From positions 21,793 to 85,792 of the forward strand of contig DGXE01000030.1 of assembly GCA_002395525.1 (NCBI GenBank): a stretch of 64,000 bases of DNA, in the 5' to 3' direction. The notes beneath the pieces are model-generated. The model was not told where the DNA came from, searched no databases, and was given only the letters and a program-made list of their open reading frames with translations. The position numbers were made by a program, and so were the translations under genes. The first letter of the stretch is position 1; each line of letters opens with the position of its first letter. This document shows positions 43,879 to 52,439 of this stretch, piece after piece. Source of the stretch: Ruminococcus sp. UBA4240 (lineage in GTDB: Bacteria; Bacillota; Clostridia; Oscillospirales; Ruminococcaceae).

Positions 43879-45198
43879 TTATACCGTATCCATCGTATAT
43901 ATGACCGGGGGTATCCTTTCCGGCTCCTCCTCCGTGATATGGTAGGCGGAGCTTATCATGTGCGCCGCATCATCCGTGTCACAGGAGGGAGTGGAGGTCA
44001 TTATTTCTGCTATGATGTCCCCCTTGTCCGTGTATTCTCCCACAGTCTTTACAAAGTGTATCCCGGCAGAATGATCCACGGCATCCCCTTTTCTCTGCCG
44101 CCCTGCCCCAAGGGACACAGCGCACAGCCCCGCCTTCTCGCAGTCGATGCGGCTGATAAAGCCCGCCCTGTCTGCCCTTATGAGAAGGGTCTTTTTCGGC
44201 GAGTACAGCAGGGAATAGTCTTCAAGGGCGTGAACATCGCCCCCCTGCAGGGAAACATTCTGGCAGAAGGCTTCATAGGCCGCCCCTGTGGATATGGCGT
44301 TTTCCGCCAGTGCCACACACTCATCACGGGTACCCTTGCCGCATAGCATGAGCATACGGGCTGCAAGCTCCATGCAAACCTGATAGAGGCCGTCTGCACC
44401 GGGGCGTATCTCCCCTTTCAGGAGCTGCAATGCCTCTGCCACCTCTATGCCGTTGCCGGCAGTGCGCCCAAGGGGCTTGTCCATGTCTGTTATGACACAG
44501 GTACACTTTCTCCCCATGCGCCGTGCAGTCTCCAGCATAAAGCGGGCAAGCTCCCGTGCATCATCAGCATTCTTCATGAATGCGCCGCTGCCGCACTTTA
44601 CATCCAGCACCAGCCGCCCTGCACCTGTTGCCAGCTTCTTTGACATTATGCTGGAGCATATGAGGGGGATGCTGTCTACAGTGGCAGTGATGTCTCTCAG
44701 AGCATACATCTTCTTGTCCGCAGGCACCAGATGCCCCGACTGGGATGTGACGGAAAAGCCCGCCTTTTTCACGATGCCTATGAACTCCTCATGGGAAAGC
44801 TCCGTGCGGTACCCGGGAATGGATTCCAGCTTGTCTATGGTGCCGCCTGTAAAGCCCAGGCCACGCCCTGACATCTTCGGCACATACACCCCGCATGAGG
44901 CGCACACAGCAGCCACCACAAGGGTGGTCTTGTCCCCTACGCCCCCTGTGCTGTGCTTGTCTGCACAAATGCCTATCTCCCTGTCAAGGTCGTACACATC
45001 ACCGGAATACATCATGGCTCCGGTGAGCTGCATGGTCTCTTCAAAATCCATGCCGTTTATGCAGACAGCCATCAGAAATGCTGCCATCTGCACATCAGGC
45101 ACCTCACCGCGGGTAAAGCCTTCCGTGATGAAGAGTATCTCATCAGCGGAAAGCTTTTCACCACGTCTTTTTTTACTTATGATCTCGTATATGGTCAT
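43879..45198 (-). CDS. pdp: Pyrimidine-nucleoside phosphorylase
   Basis: The 439-residue enzyme has the family signature (DKHSTGGVGDKTTLV, then SGRGLGFTGGTIDKLESI) and splits thymidine, uridine or deoxyuridine with phosphate. It is the Firmicute Pdp type by length; DeoA would be a reasonable alternative name. The start MTIYEIISKKRRGEKLS is standard. It lies in the run between the SpoIID-domain gene and the CPBP gene. Confidence 0.93.
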   Translation of the reverse strand: MTIYEIISKKRRGEKLSADEILFITEGFTRGEVPDVQMAAFLMAVCINGMDFEETMQLTGAMMYSGDVYDLDREIGICADKHSTGGVGDKTTLVVAAVCASCGVYVPKMSGRGLGFTGGTIDKLESIPGYRTELSHEEFIGIVKKAGFSVTSQSGHLVPADKKMYALRDITATVDSIPLICSSIMSKKLATGAGRLVLDVKCGSGAFMKNADDARELARFMLETARRMGRKCTCVITDMDKPLGRTAGNGIEVAEALQLLKGEIRPGADGLYQVCMELAARMLMLCGKGTRDECVALAENAISTGAAYEAFCQNVSLQGGDVHALEDYSLLYSPKKTLLIRADRAGFISRIDCEKAGLCAVSLGAGRQRKGDAVDHSAGIHFVKTVGEYTDKGDIIAEIMTSTPSCDTDDAAHMISSAYHITEEEPERIPPVIYTMDTV

Positions 45199-45240
45199 AC
45201 TGTCATAACACCGTTTTCCGGTGCATAAGCAGAGGGTCTG

Positions 45241-47001
45241 TCATTCCACGGTGACTCCGGGGAAGTAGTATTCCAGTATCTGCTTGTAGTCATAGCCCAT
45301 TCTGCCGAGAATGTTTGCTCCGTTCTGACTGAGTCCCACACCGTGGCCGTAGCCGTAGGTGGTGAATATGAACTGACCCTCATCTGCCACGTCGTATACG
45401 TCCTCGCCGTCCTCGCCCTTCTGTACGGTAGGGGTGCCTGCGGGGATGTACTGCAGGTCGAACGCCCATGACTTTATGCCGTAATGAAGCACGTTGTCAC
45501 GGAGCTTCTGCCCTGTTGTCTCTGCCTGGCCGTCAATGGATATATTGCCTACATATTTGCCGTCGTAGTGGGATGTGATGTTTATCCAGTTGTTAGGATC
45601 ATCGGAGAGGGTTATGCCGAAATAGCCCTCCAGATAGCGCTTCATCTCGCTCTCGGAGTAGGTAGCTTTCAGCCCCCAGTTGGGGTCGTATAGCTCATCT
45701 ATGGATGTTTCCACGCTTGTAAGGTAATCTGCGCCCTTGCCGCCCCATACATTCACGGATGAGGCGGTGGTGCCTGCGGTGGAGGCGGTGTACAGTGTCT
45801 GTGCCACAGCGCCGTTGTAGTATACGCACTGGCCGAACACCTGATCCACAGCCGCCTGTACCTCAGCGGGAACATTGTACTTCACCAGCACAGAGGGTGT
45901 AAGGCCGTTCACATTGTGATACTTCACATAGGAATAAGCCGCCACTGCCTGCGCCTTCAACGCCTCCTCCGAGAAGGAGGGGGACATCTCCGTAGATACG
46001 ATCATGCACACCAGAGAATAGGCATCTATCTCCTGCTTCTCCCCGCCGAAATTGGCGGTGAAAACCTCGACCCCGTTGTAGGGACCCTCTACCAGATAGC
46101 CTGCCTGCTTGGTCTCTTCCTGCGCCTGCTCGGGAGCAGTTTCCTCCTGTGAGCCCTGCTCCTCTGCTGTCTGCCCTTCGCTGTCAGTGCCTTCTGATTT
46201 TTCCTCTGTGCCGCCCTTGACCACGGTCATCTCCGGGTCGATGTAGTTCACCTTTTCCTCTTCCTTGGGCTGGGGTGCAGGTGCGGGAAGAACAGAGGGG
46301 GTATTGAAGTTGTAGTATACGTAGTTTGCCTCAACGGGGCCGCCGTATACAGGGGTGTCGGAAATGTAAAGGCTGTCCTTTATAGCCTGCTGCTCGGGAG
46401 TATAGGGCACCATTTCAGGCTCTATTATCCTTACAGGGTCAGCCTTTATCTCACGGGGCATATCCTCATCCCACTGCTCCTCGGACTGCTCCGAAGGTTC
46501 CTCCGCCTTTTCCTCAGCGGCAGCCTTGGGCTGTGCCTGAGCCTTGGTGTCCTTTTCCTCCGAAGTGCGATCCTCATCCTCACCGTAGTCATAGGTGTTG
46601 TAGGATATGGGAATAAAGCTCTCAGGCTCCGCCTCGGTCTCGGGCATTTCGGGGATGGCGGCTATCTTCTGCACAGGGGCGCTGACCATAGAGCGGACAT
46701 TGAGTATATCCAGCTCGGAGGGGTCAACAGGACCTGCATTGTAGCGCAGAGCCACGTCTATATCCCTTGCAATGCTCTCTGCCTGGGCCGAGGTGGGAGT
46801 ATCGGGTGATTCCTTCTCGGGGTCGGACGCCTTGTTTGCCGATACGGGTGCAGCCCCGTCGGTAAGCTCCGCCTCATAGCGGTATTCCTCTGATATTTCG
46901 GCATCGCTCACAGTGTCAACGATACAGAAGGCAAAGGTGTAGAACACACCCAACGCTGCCAGAGCGGCGATGCCTGTAAGTACTGCCCTTATTCTTTTCA
47001 T
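45241..47001 (-). CDS. Membrane-anchored SpoIID/LytB-domain protein
   Basis: The 586-residue protein has an N-terminal membrane anchor (about 7-27), a long acidic Glu/Ala/Pro linker (35-300) and a SpoIID domain (about 310-586). The core IVSTEMSPSFSEEALKAQAVAA carries the catalytic Glu, and the C-terminus has GYGHGVGLSQNGANILG. SpoIID enzymes cleave denuded peptidoglycan glycan strands. The linker is much longer than in sporulation SpoIID, so this may be a vegetative wall enzyme. GAGGT precedes the ATG. It follows four sortase genes, 87 bases after the last. Confidence 0.87.
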   Translation of the reverse strand: MKRIRAVLTGIAALAALGVFYTFAFCIVDTVSDAEISEEYRYEAELTDGAAPVSANKASDPEKESPDTPTSAQAESIARDIDVALRYNAGPVDPSELDILNVRSMVSAPVQKIAAIPEMPETEAEPESFIPISYNTYDYGEDEDRTSEEKDTKAQAQPKAAAEEKAEEPSEQSEEQWDEDMPREIKADPVRIIEPEMVPYTPEQQAIKDSLYISDTPVYGGPVEANYVYYNFNTPSVLPAPAPQPKEEEKVNYIDPEMTVVKGGTEEKSEGTDSEGQTAEEQGSQEETAPEQAQEETKQAGYLVEGPYNGVEVFTANFGGEKQEIDAYSLVCMIVSTEMSPSFSEEALKAQAVAAYSYVKYHNVNGLTPSVLVKYNVPAEVQAAVDQVFGQCVYYNGAVAQTLYTASTAGTTASSVNVWGGKGADYLTSVETSIDELYDPNWGLKATYSESEMKRYLEGYFGITLSDDPNNWINITSHYDGKYVGNISIDGQAETTGQKLRDNVLHYGIKSWAFDLQYIPAGTPTVQKGEDGEDVYDVADEGQFIFTTYGYGHGVGLSQNGANILGRMGYDYKQILEYYFPGVTVE

Positions 47002-47088
47002 AATTACCTCTTTTTCTCATTGCGCACACAGGGTGCAGCATACGGTTTCGGCAGAATGTTTTGTCCTCAAGCTGTCATAGAGCACGGC

Positions 47089-48135
47089 TCAGCCCGCACT
47101 CTGATCTCCGCCCCAGCTGCCGCCGTGATACTTGTAGTATATGGCAGGCCACTTGGGATCGGGGTTCTTGGCGAAATTAGTGGTGTCAAAGTTGTCGGTG
47201 GTCTCTCCGTCACGGAGCTTTCTTGCCACGATGACATGGCGGGAGTCGTCCCATTCCGTGGAACAGGTGGAAAGGGTGATATACTCGTCGCTCTCGTCAA
47301 AGGGCACGCCTGTGATGATGTGGGAGCGCTCCGTTATCTCCTTTGCAAATACGGCAAAGGAATACTTGCTGCCCTCATCCTCGTCAAAGTTTATGTAGTT
47401 GTTGTAGTCAAAAAGGTTCCCGTTGTCCGATTCGGGGAGGGAATTGACCACAAAGGAGGATATGATGACATATGCATCCTCGCTGTAATTGGTGTTGAAG
47501 TAGATGAAGGGGTTTTTCAGCCAGTAGGCGGGATCCCAGCGGTAGTAGTCAAGGTTGCCGAACATGGTGCCGTCCTTCTGGTTGTGGGCGTAAAGGATGA
47601 TGTTGTCGGACCTCTCCCTGTCCCCTACGATGTTGCGGTAATCTGCAAAGCAGGTGCCGCAGGAGCGCTGTGCCCCGTAGAAGTTATGGGTAAGGTAGTA
47701 GTCGTTGTCAGTGCCCTTCACAACAGGCTCATACACGCAGTCGGGGATGCTCACAAAGCCCACGGTATCGGGGTTTATTGCCAGCAGCTCCTGTGCTGCG
47801 GGGAGTATCTCACGAGGGGTATAGACTACCTCCTCCACAGTGTCCGCACCGCTCTGAGGTGCTGCCGTATCAGCGGGGGCATCCGCCTGCAGATCCGCCT
47901 GTGCAGGCTCTATTACCGTGCGCTGTGCGGTGCTGTACATATTCTTGATGTTCTCGTGGTTCTTCTTGGCCTCATAGGTGTGGTACAGATCCACTCCCAA
48001 AATGCCCAGACAGACTATGACCACAAGAGCACTCACAGCAACTATTATATTGTTGGCACGCTTTGACTTTGCATCCTGGGCTCCCTTTTTCCGGGAGATG
48101 TCAGCAAATTCGCTGCGCACAGAGGATCTTTCCAT
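47089..48135 (-). CDS. Class B sortase, membrane-anchored (fourth of four)
   Basis: The 348-residue protein has one N-terminal helix (about 28-47) and a class B sortase domain (115-320). The catalytic residues are His184 (YAHN), Cys291 (TLSTCS) and Arg299 (SRHVIVAR). The fold elements ITERSHIITGV and FGNLDYYR are shared with the three sortases upstream. An additional Cys pair (SCGTC) lies near residue 160. The ATG at 48135 follows GAAGGT. No sorting-signal protein is in the window. Confidence 0.92.
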   Translation of the reverse strand: MERSSVRSEFADISRKKGAQDAKSKRANNIIVAVSALVVIVCLGILGVDLYHTYEAKKNHENIKNMYSTAQRTVIEPAQADLQADAPADTAAPQSGADTVEEVVYTPREILPAAQELLAINPDTVGFVSIPDCVYEPVVKGTDNDYYLTHNFYGAQRSCGTCFADYRNIVGDRERSDNIILYAHNQKDGTMFGNLDYYRWDPAYWLKNPFIYFNTNYSEDAYVIISSFVVNSLPESDNGNLFDYNNYINFDEDEGSKYSFAVFAKEITERSHIITGVPFDESDEYITLSTCSTEWDDSRHVIVARKLRDGETTDNFDTTNFAKNPDPKWPAIYYKYHGGSWGGDQSAG

Positions 48136-48184
48136 ATATATACCTTCTCGCAAGCAAGGGACGATCGGTGTCTTCCAAAGGGTA

Positions 48185-49927
48185 TCAGCCGCCTGCGGGA
48201 GCCTCAGGTGCCGGAGCTGCCGGTGCGGGGGGCTCAGGTGCAGGAGTCTGTGCAGGTGCCGTATAGGCAGGCGTGGTATAGTAGGGAGTGGTGGTGGTAG
48301 TCTCCGTGGTCTCCTCGGGGACAGTGGTCTCCTCGGTGGTAGTCTCCTCAGTGGTGGTGGTCACCTCTGTGGTAGTGGTGATGACCTCTGTGGTGGTTTC
48401 CTCCGTGGTGGTCTCCGTCTTGCGCCTGCGCTTCTTTGTAGTGGTCTCCTCCGGGGTGGTGGTGGTCGCCGGTGTTGTGGTGGTGACAGACTCTGTGGTG
48501 GTCTCGGCAGTGGTGGTGTCGGAGGGGGGATTTGTGCGCCCGTAAAGTATGGCATCCCAGTCTATCTTCTTGGCATAGGGGTTTATCTTGGCAGCGGAAA
48601 AGTCAAAGCTGTCCCGTGTCTCCCCTTCCCTGAACCGCCTTGCCATTACCACAAAGCGGGAGTCGGAATATTCGTTTGAGCAGGTGGAGAGCACCAGAAG
48701 CTGGTCGCCAAAGGCAACATCCACCGTGGGTATTATCTGGTTCCTCCTGTCTATCTGCTCCATGTACCAGTTGAATGTTACCTCATCCTCCAGCACATTG
48801 ATGTAGTCGTGATAGTGGAACACCTCACCGTTGAGATCCTGTCTGGGGTACACATTGGTGATGAAGTACCCGAATATTACGTAGTCCCCTACGCCGTATT
48901 CAGTGGAGAATGTGACAAAGGGATTTTCCTTGTAGAAATCCACATTGTTCTTGTAGTCCTTCAGATTGCCGAACATTGTGCCGTCTTCCTGATTGTGGCC
49001 GTACAGCACTATGTTGGGGGAGATGTATTCCTCGCTGAGAACGCAGCGGTAATCCATGAATATGGCTCCCGCCTTGTTTATGCGGTCATCGTAGGTATGG
49101 GTCAGATAGTAGTCATTGTCCGTCCACTGCACAACGGGGTAGTATATGTCGCAACCCGGCAGCTCTATAAAGCCCTTTACCTTGTCTGAGACCTCGGCAA
49201 AGCTGTTCATCAGGCTCTCGTTGTGCTCCTCCCTCTCCTCGCTGGTGGGGGGGATAGTCTCCACTATGCCCTCTTCGTTTATGGTGGTGGCAACGGTGGT
49301 GGTCACCATTTCCTTTATGTCCTCAAGCTCCTGCTGAGCTTCCTTCTGCTGTAAAAGGGTGGATGCCAGCATGACCCCCGCCCCTATGAACACAGCTGTG
49401 GACACAAGGAACACTATCTTTCTTATGACCTCCCCGGCACTGTCCCCCTTTGCAGGGAATATGCCGGACAGAAAGCCCTTTTTCTTCTCCGTGCTTTCCT
49501 CTTTGCCGTCATTGGAGCTTAAATTGTCGTCCGTGCCAAAGTTGCTTCCGTCATGCTCTGCGCCGTCATCATCGCTGCTGTCTGCATCGGTCTTCTCTGC
49601 CCCGGTGCTGTCCTCATCGGTTTTCTCCGTCCCGACGCTTTTGCCCGAATAGGTGAGCTTTACCCGTTCCGCCTCCGGCATATCCGTGGCATCTATGCCC
49701 TCTTCCTCATCGTAGATGACTATCATGCCGTTCTCATCCACTTTGGGCTTTTTCTTGTCGGCAAAGCTGAATGTATCCACCTCTGCCATTATATTTTCAA
49801 GCTCCTCATCGACTATCTCGTGAAAATCCCCGCCGAACTGTGCGGCATCGTTGAAGAACTTTGAAAAGTCATGGTTTTTTTCGGAGGAGCCGTCTGTAAG
49901 CTCATCCTTGCTTGTTTCATCTGACAT
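48185..49927 (-). CDS. Class B sortase with acidic cytoplasmic head and Thr-rich tail (third of four)
   Basis: The 580-residue protein has an acidic N-terminal region (1-160), one membrane helix (about 170-192), a sortase B domain (240-445; His311, Cys416, Arg424) and a tail of about 110 residues made mostly of Thr, Glu and Pro. Class B sortases are usually near 250 residues, so both additions are unusual. The ATG at 49927 is preceded by GGCGGTG; the frame upstream overlaps the preceding gene. The tail resembles wall-spanning linkers of this genus. Confidence 0.9.
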   Translation of the reverse strand: MSDETSKDELTDGSSEKNHDFSKFFNDAAQFGGDFHEIVDEELENIMAEVDTFSFADKKKPKVDENGMIVIYDEEEGIDATDMPEAERVKLTYSGKSVGTEKTDEDSTGAEKTDADSSDDDGAEHDGSNFGTDDNLSSNDGKEESTEKKKGFLSGIFPAKGDSAGEVIRKIVFLVSTAVFIGAGVMLASTLLQQKEAQQELEDIKEMVTTTVATTINEEGIVETIPPTSEEREEHNESLMNSFAEVSDKVKGFIELPGCDIYYPVVQWTDNDYYLTHTYDDRINKAGAIFMDYRCVLSEEYISPNIVLYGHNQEDGTMFGNLKDYKNNVDFYKENPFVTFSTEYGVGDYVIFGYFITNVYPRQDLNGEVFHYHDYINVLEDEVTFNWYMEQIDRRNQIIPTVDVAFGDQLLVLSTCSNEYSDSRFVVMARRFREGETRDSFDFSAAKINPYAKKIDWDAILYGRTNPPSDTTTAETTTESVTTTTPATTTTPEETTTKKRRRKTETTTEETTTEVITTTTEVTTTTEETTTEETTVPEETTETTTTTPYYTTPAYTAPAQTPAPEPPAPAAPAPEAPAGG

Positions 49928-49964
49928 ATGTACACCGCCAATGGTACTTAGTATCTGCACAAAC

Positions 49965-50900
49965 TCAGTTGTACTTGGCAAGAGATGTGTCCACCTCTGC
50001 GCTCTCGCCCTCACGGACACGCCGCCCCACTATGATGTACCTCCAGGGGGTGCCCTCATAGCCGGAAAGGCAGGTGGAAAGGGTCATGAACTTGTCCCCC
50101 TCCTGCACATCAACGCCCGTGTCTATCTCACTGCGCTCCATGATGTTCTTGATGAAGTTGTCGTAGTTGTAGGTATCTCCCGTGAAACGGTAGTAGTTCT
50201 GATAGTCAAAGTAGCCGTCCATTACGTGATATTCGCCGGAAGTCTCGGGCTGAGTCTCCACGGAGAAGCAGGCTATTATCTTGTATGTGTACTGTTCATA
50301 CAGGTTGGAGAACTGGAATGTGGGGTGCTTTGCATAGAAGCCCAGGTCGTTGCGGTAATATTTGAGGGTGGCAAACATGGTTCCGTCCTTGTAGCCGTAT
50401 GCCATGCTGTGGCCGTAGAGCAGGATGTTGTCCGACTGGTTGAAGGAATAGTCGTTTACCACACAGCGGTAGTCCGCAAATATAGCCCCTGCGGAATACC
50501 AGTCCCCCGCATAGTCGTGGTTCTCGTAGAAATCGTTGGGGTTGGAGGTGAGCTGACCGTTCTCATCGGTGAAGTCATCCCTGTCGGGCTGGACTACCAC
50601 ATAATTCACCTCTGTGCCGGGCACATATATCCATCCCGCCACATTGTCGTACCTGTCCGCATAGCGCCTCAGATCCTCATCGTCAAGGGGCACAAGGGGT
50701 GCGGGGGTAGTGGTGGTGGTCTCCTCCGTGGTGGTCTCGGTGGGGACGGTGGTGACCTCAGTCTCTGTGGTCACGCTCTCTGTCCCGGTTATGACGACAT
50801 AGCTCTGGCTCCCCTCCTCCTCAGAGGGCTTGCTCCCTCCGCAGGAGGACAGTATGAGCACTGCTGCCAGCATGGATGCGGTCTTCTTAAAGTTATTCAT
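49965..50900 (-). CDS. Class B sortase built as a lipoprotein (second of four)
   Basis: The 311-residue protein begins with a signal peptide ending in a good lipobox (LILSSCGG; Cys20). A Thr-rich linker (40-70) leads to a sortase B domain with His164 (YGHS), Cys277 (TLSTCL) and Arg287 (WRYIIVGR). Sortases are normally held by an uncleaved helix, so lipid anchoring is atypical. An insertion near residues 105-120 (DDFTDENGQLTSNPND) is absent from the neighbours. AGAGGA lies about 13 bases before the ATG. Confidence 0.88.
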   Translation of the reverse strand: MNNFKKTASMLAAVLILSSCGGSKPSEEEGSQSYVVITGTESVTTETEVTTVPTETTTEETTTTTPAPLVPLDDEDLRRYADRYDNVAGWIYVPGTEVNYVVVQPDRDDFTDENGQLTSNPNDFYENHDYAGDWYSAGAIFADYRCVVNDYSFNQSDNILLYGHSMAYGYKDGTMFATLKYYRNDLGFYAKHPTFQFSNLYEQYTYKIIACFSVETQPETSGEYHVMDGYFDYQNYYRFTGDTYNYDNFIKNIMERSEIDTGVDVQEGDKFMTLSTCLSGYEGTPWRYIIVGRRVREGESAEVDTSLAKYN

Positions 50901-50953
50901 CTATAAAAACATTCCTCTTTGTAAAGCTTTCCTTGGCGCACAGCGCCGATGCC

Positions 50954-51901
50954 CTATCCGAATATCTTCTTCCAGTCGGGCTCCTTTGCATTCGGATTAA
51001 GGCGTGCGGAGGACACATCAACGAAGCTGTCCTCCCCCTTTCTCACCTTGCGGGCAAAGATGACAAACCGTGAGTTGTCAAATTCGTTGGAGCAGGTGGA
51101 CAGGGTAAGAAGCTCATCCCCGTACTTCACATCCACATCGGTGATTATCTGACTGCGCTCGCCTATCTTTGAGATAAAGCTGTCAAACAGTGCCCTGTCG
51201 GACAGATCAATGTAGTTCTGATAGTCAAACACCTTCCCGTCTGATACCTGGGAGGGCTGTGTCTCCACCACAAAATAGGCGAATATCTTGTATTCATCGC
51301 TGTGGTAGTTGGAGTTGAAGGTGACTGTGGGGTGCTTCTTGTAATGATCTATGTTGTTCTTGTAGTCCTTGAGACTGCCGAACATGGTGCGGTCACGCTG
51401 ATTGTGGCCGTAGATGATGAGGTTGTCGGATCTCTTGTGCGCATCCAGCACACAGCGGTAATCCAGGAAAACAGTCCCCGCCTTGTTGGAGCTGCCGTCA
51501 AAGGCAGTGGCAAGGTACTTGTCATTGTCCTGTGCCTGAACCACGGGGAAGTCCACCTCTGTGCCCGATATCCGCACATAGCCGATGGTATCGGGATTCA
51601 TGGCGATAAGATCCTTTGCCCCCGGGAGCATCTCACCCTCGGTGACGGCCTCCACTGCGGACAGGTACAGCCCCTTTAAGGTCTCATTGAGCTTTTTGGC
51701 GGACATTGAGAGCCTGAGCTCATTGCCCAGTATCACGCCGCAGGCTATAAGCACCACCACGCAAAGCTGGGTGAATATCTTTGAGGCTATCTCCTTGGCG
51801 CTGTCCCCCTTTTGTATGAAGAGCCAGTGACCCCGTTTCTTCTTTTCCTTTTCCCTTACAGCTTTCTCATATGCCTTCCGGGCATCCTTTGACATTGACA
51901 T
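50954..51901 (-). CDS. Class B sortase, membrane-anchored (first of four)
   Basis: The 315-residue protein has a basic cytoplasmic N-terminus, one helix (about 43-60) and a sortase B domain with His166 (YGHN), Cys270 (TLSTCS) and Arg278 (SRFVIFAR). It is the promoter-proximal gene of the sortase run. The ribosome site AAGGAG lies 15 or more bases before either candidate ATG (51901 or 51895), so the exact start is uncertain. Confidence 0.92.
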   Translation of the reverse strand: MSMSKDARKAYEKAVREKEKKKRGHWLFIQKGDSAKEIASKIFTQLCVVVLIACGVILGNELRLSMSAKKLNETLKGLYLSAVEAVTEGEMLPGAKDLIAMNPDTIGYVRISGTEVDFPVVQAQDNDKYLATAFDGSSNKAGTVFLDYRCVLDAHKRSDNLIIYGHNQRDRTMFGSLKDYKNNIDHYKKHPTVTFNSNYHSDEYKIFAYFVVETQPSQVSDGKVFDYQNYIDLSDRALFDSFISKIGERSQIITDVDVKYGDELLTLSTCSNEFDNSRFVIFARKVRKGEDSFVDVSSARLNPNAKEPDWKKIFG

Positions 51902-51986
51902 TTAAGTATTTGTGATCTCCTTATCTGGTCACGCTGCCTTTTCCGGCTTCTCTTTCTGCGTGATCGCATAGTCCTACACATAATTT

Positions 51987-52015
51987 ATCATACAACAAAT
52001 CCTACAAAATGTCAA
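51987..52015 (-). promoter_or_regulatory. Promoter of the sortase operon
   Basis: On the minus strand TTGACA (52010-52015), 17 bases, TATGAT (51987-51992). Between it and the pullulanase promoter (52341) I see only the heptanucleotide array at 52114; no gene is supported there. Confidence 0.8.
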
Positions 52016-52113
52016 GAAATCCCGTCTTTTTTTGTGAATATATACAATTACCGGGGGCATATTTCTAAATAAACCGTGCTGTGATACCGTTTTTTCACCA
52101 TTTTGACACATAA

Positions 52114-52149
52114 TAGAAGCAAGAGGCAAGATGCAGGAAGCAAGATATA
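52114..52149 (+). repeat. Heptanucleotide array (AGAAGCA family)
   Basis: AGAAGCA, AGAGGCA, AGATGCA, GGAAGCA and AGATATA follow in tandem. This matches the array at the NRPS stop but is intergenic here. Confidence 0.6.
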
Positions 52150-52340
52150 CTGATGACGAACCGGCGGCTTGCTTCCTAAGCAAACAGCAGCCGGGAACCA
52201 AAAACTGCAATATAGAAAAAAAGTATATGCAGAAAAAAACAGGCGATCAGCTCCCTGACAGCCCATCAAGCCCATGATCGTCGCATTTTACAAAATTTTC
52301 CCCCGATTTGTGTTGCATATGATAAAATTCCGTAACAGCC

Positions 52341-52369
52341 TTTACAAAAGTGCGAAAATGGTGTATAAT
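52341..52369 (+). promoter_or_regulatory. Promoter of the pullulanase gene
   Basis: TTTACA (52341-52346), 17 bases, TATAAT (52364-52369). Confidence 0.75.
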
Positions 52370-52439
52370 AATATGTCAGTGTACAGTCGGAGGCGGACAC
52401 ACCCTGCGGCTGTATCAGCTTACAAAGGAGATCATTGTT

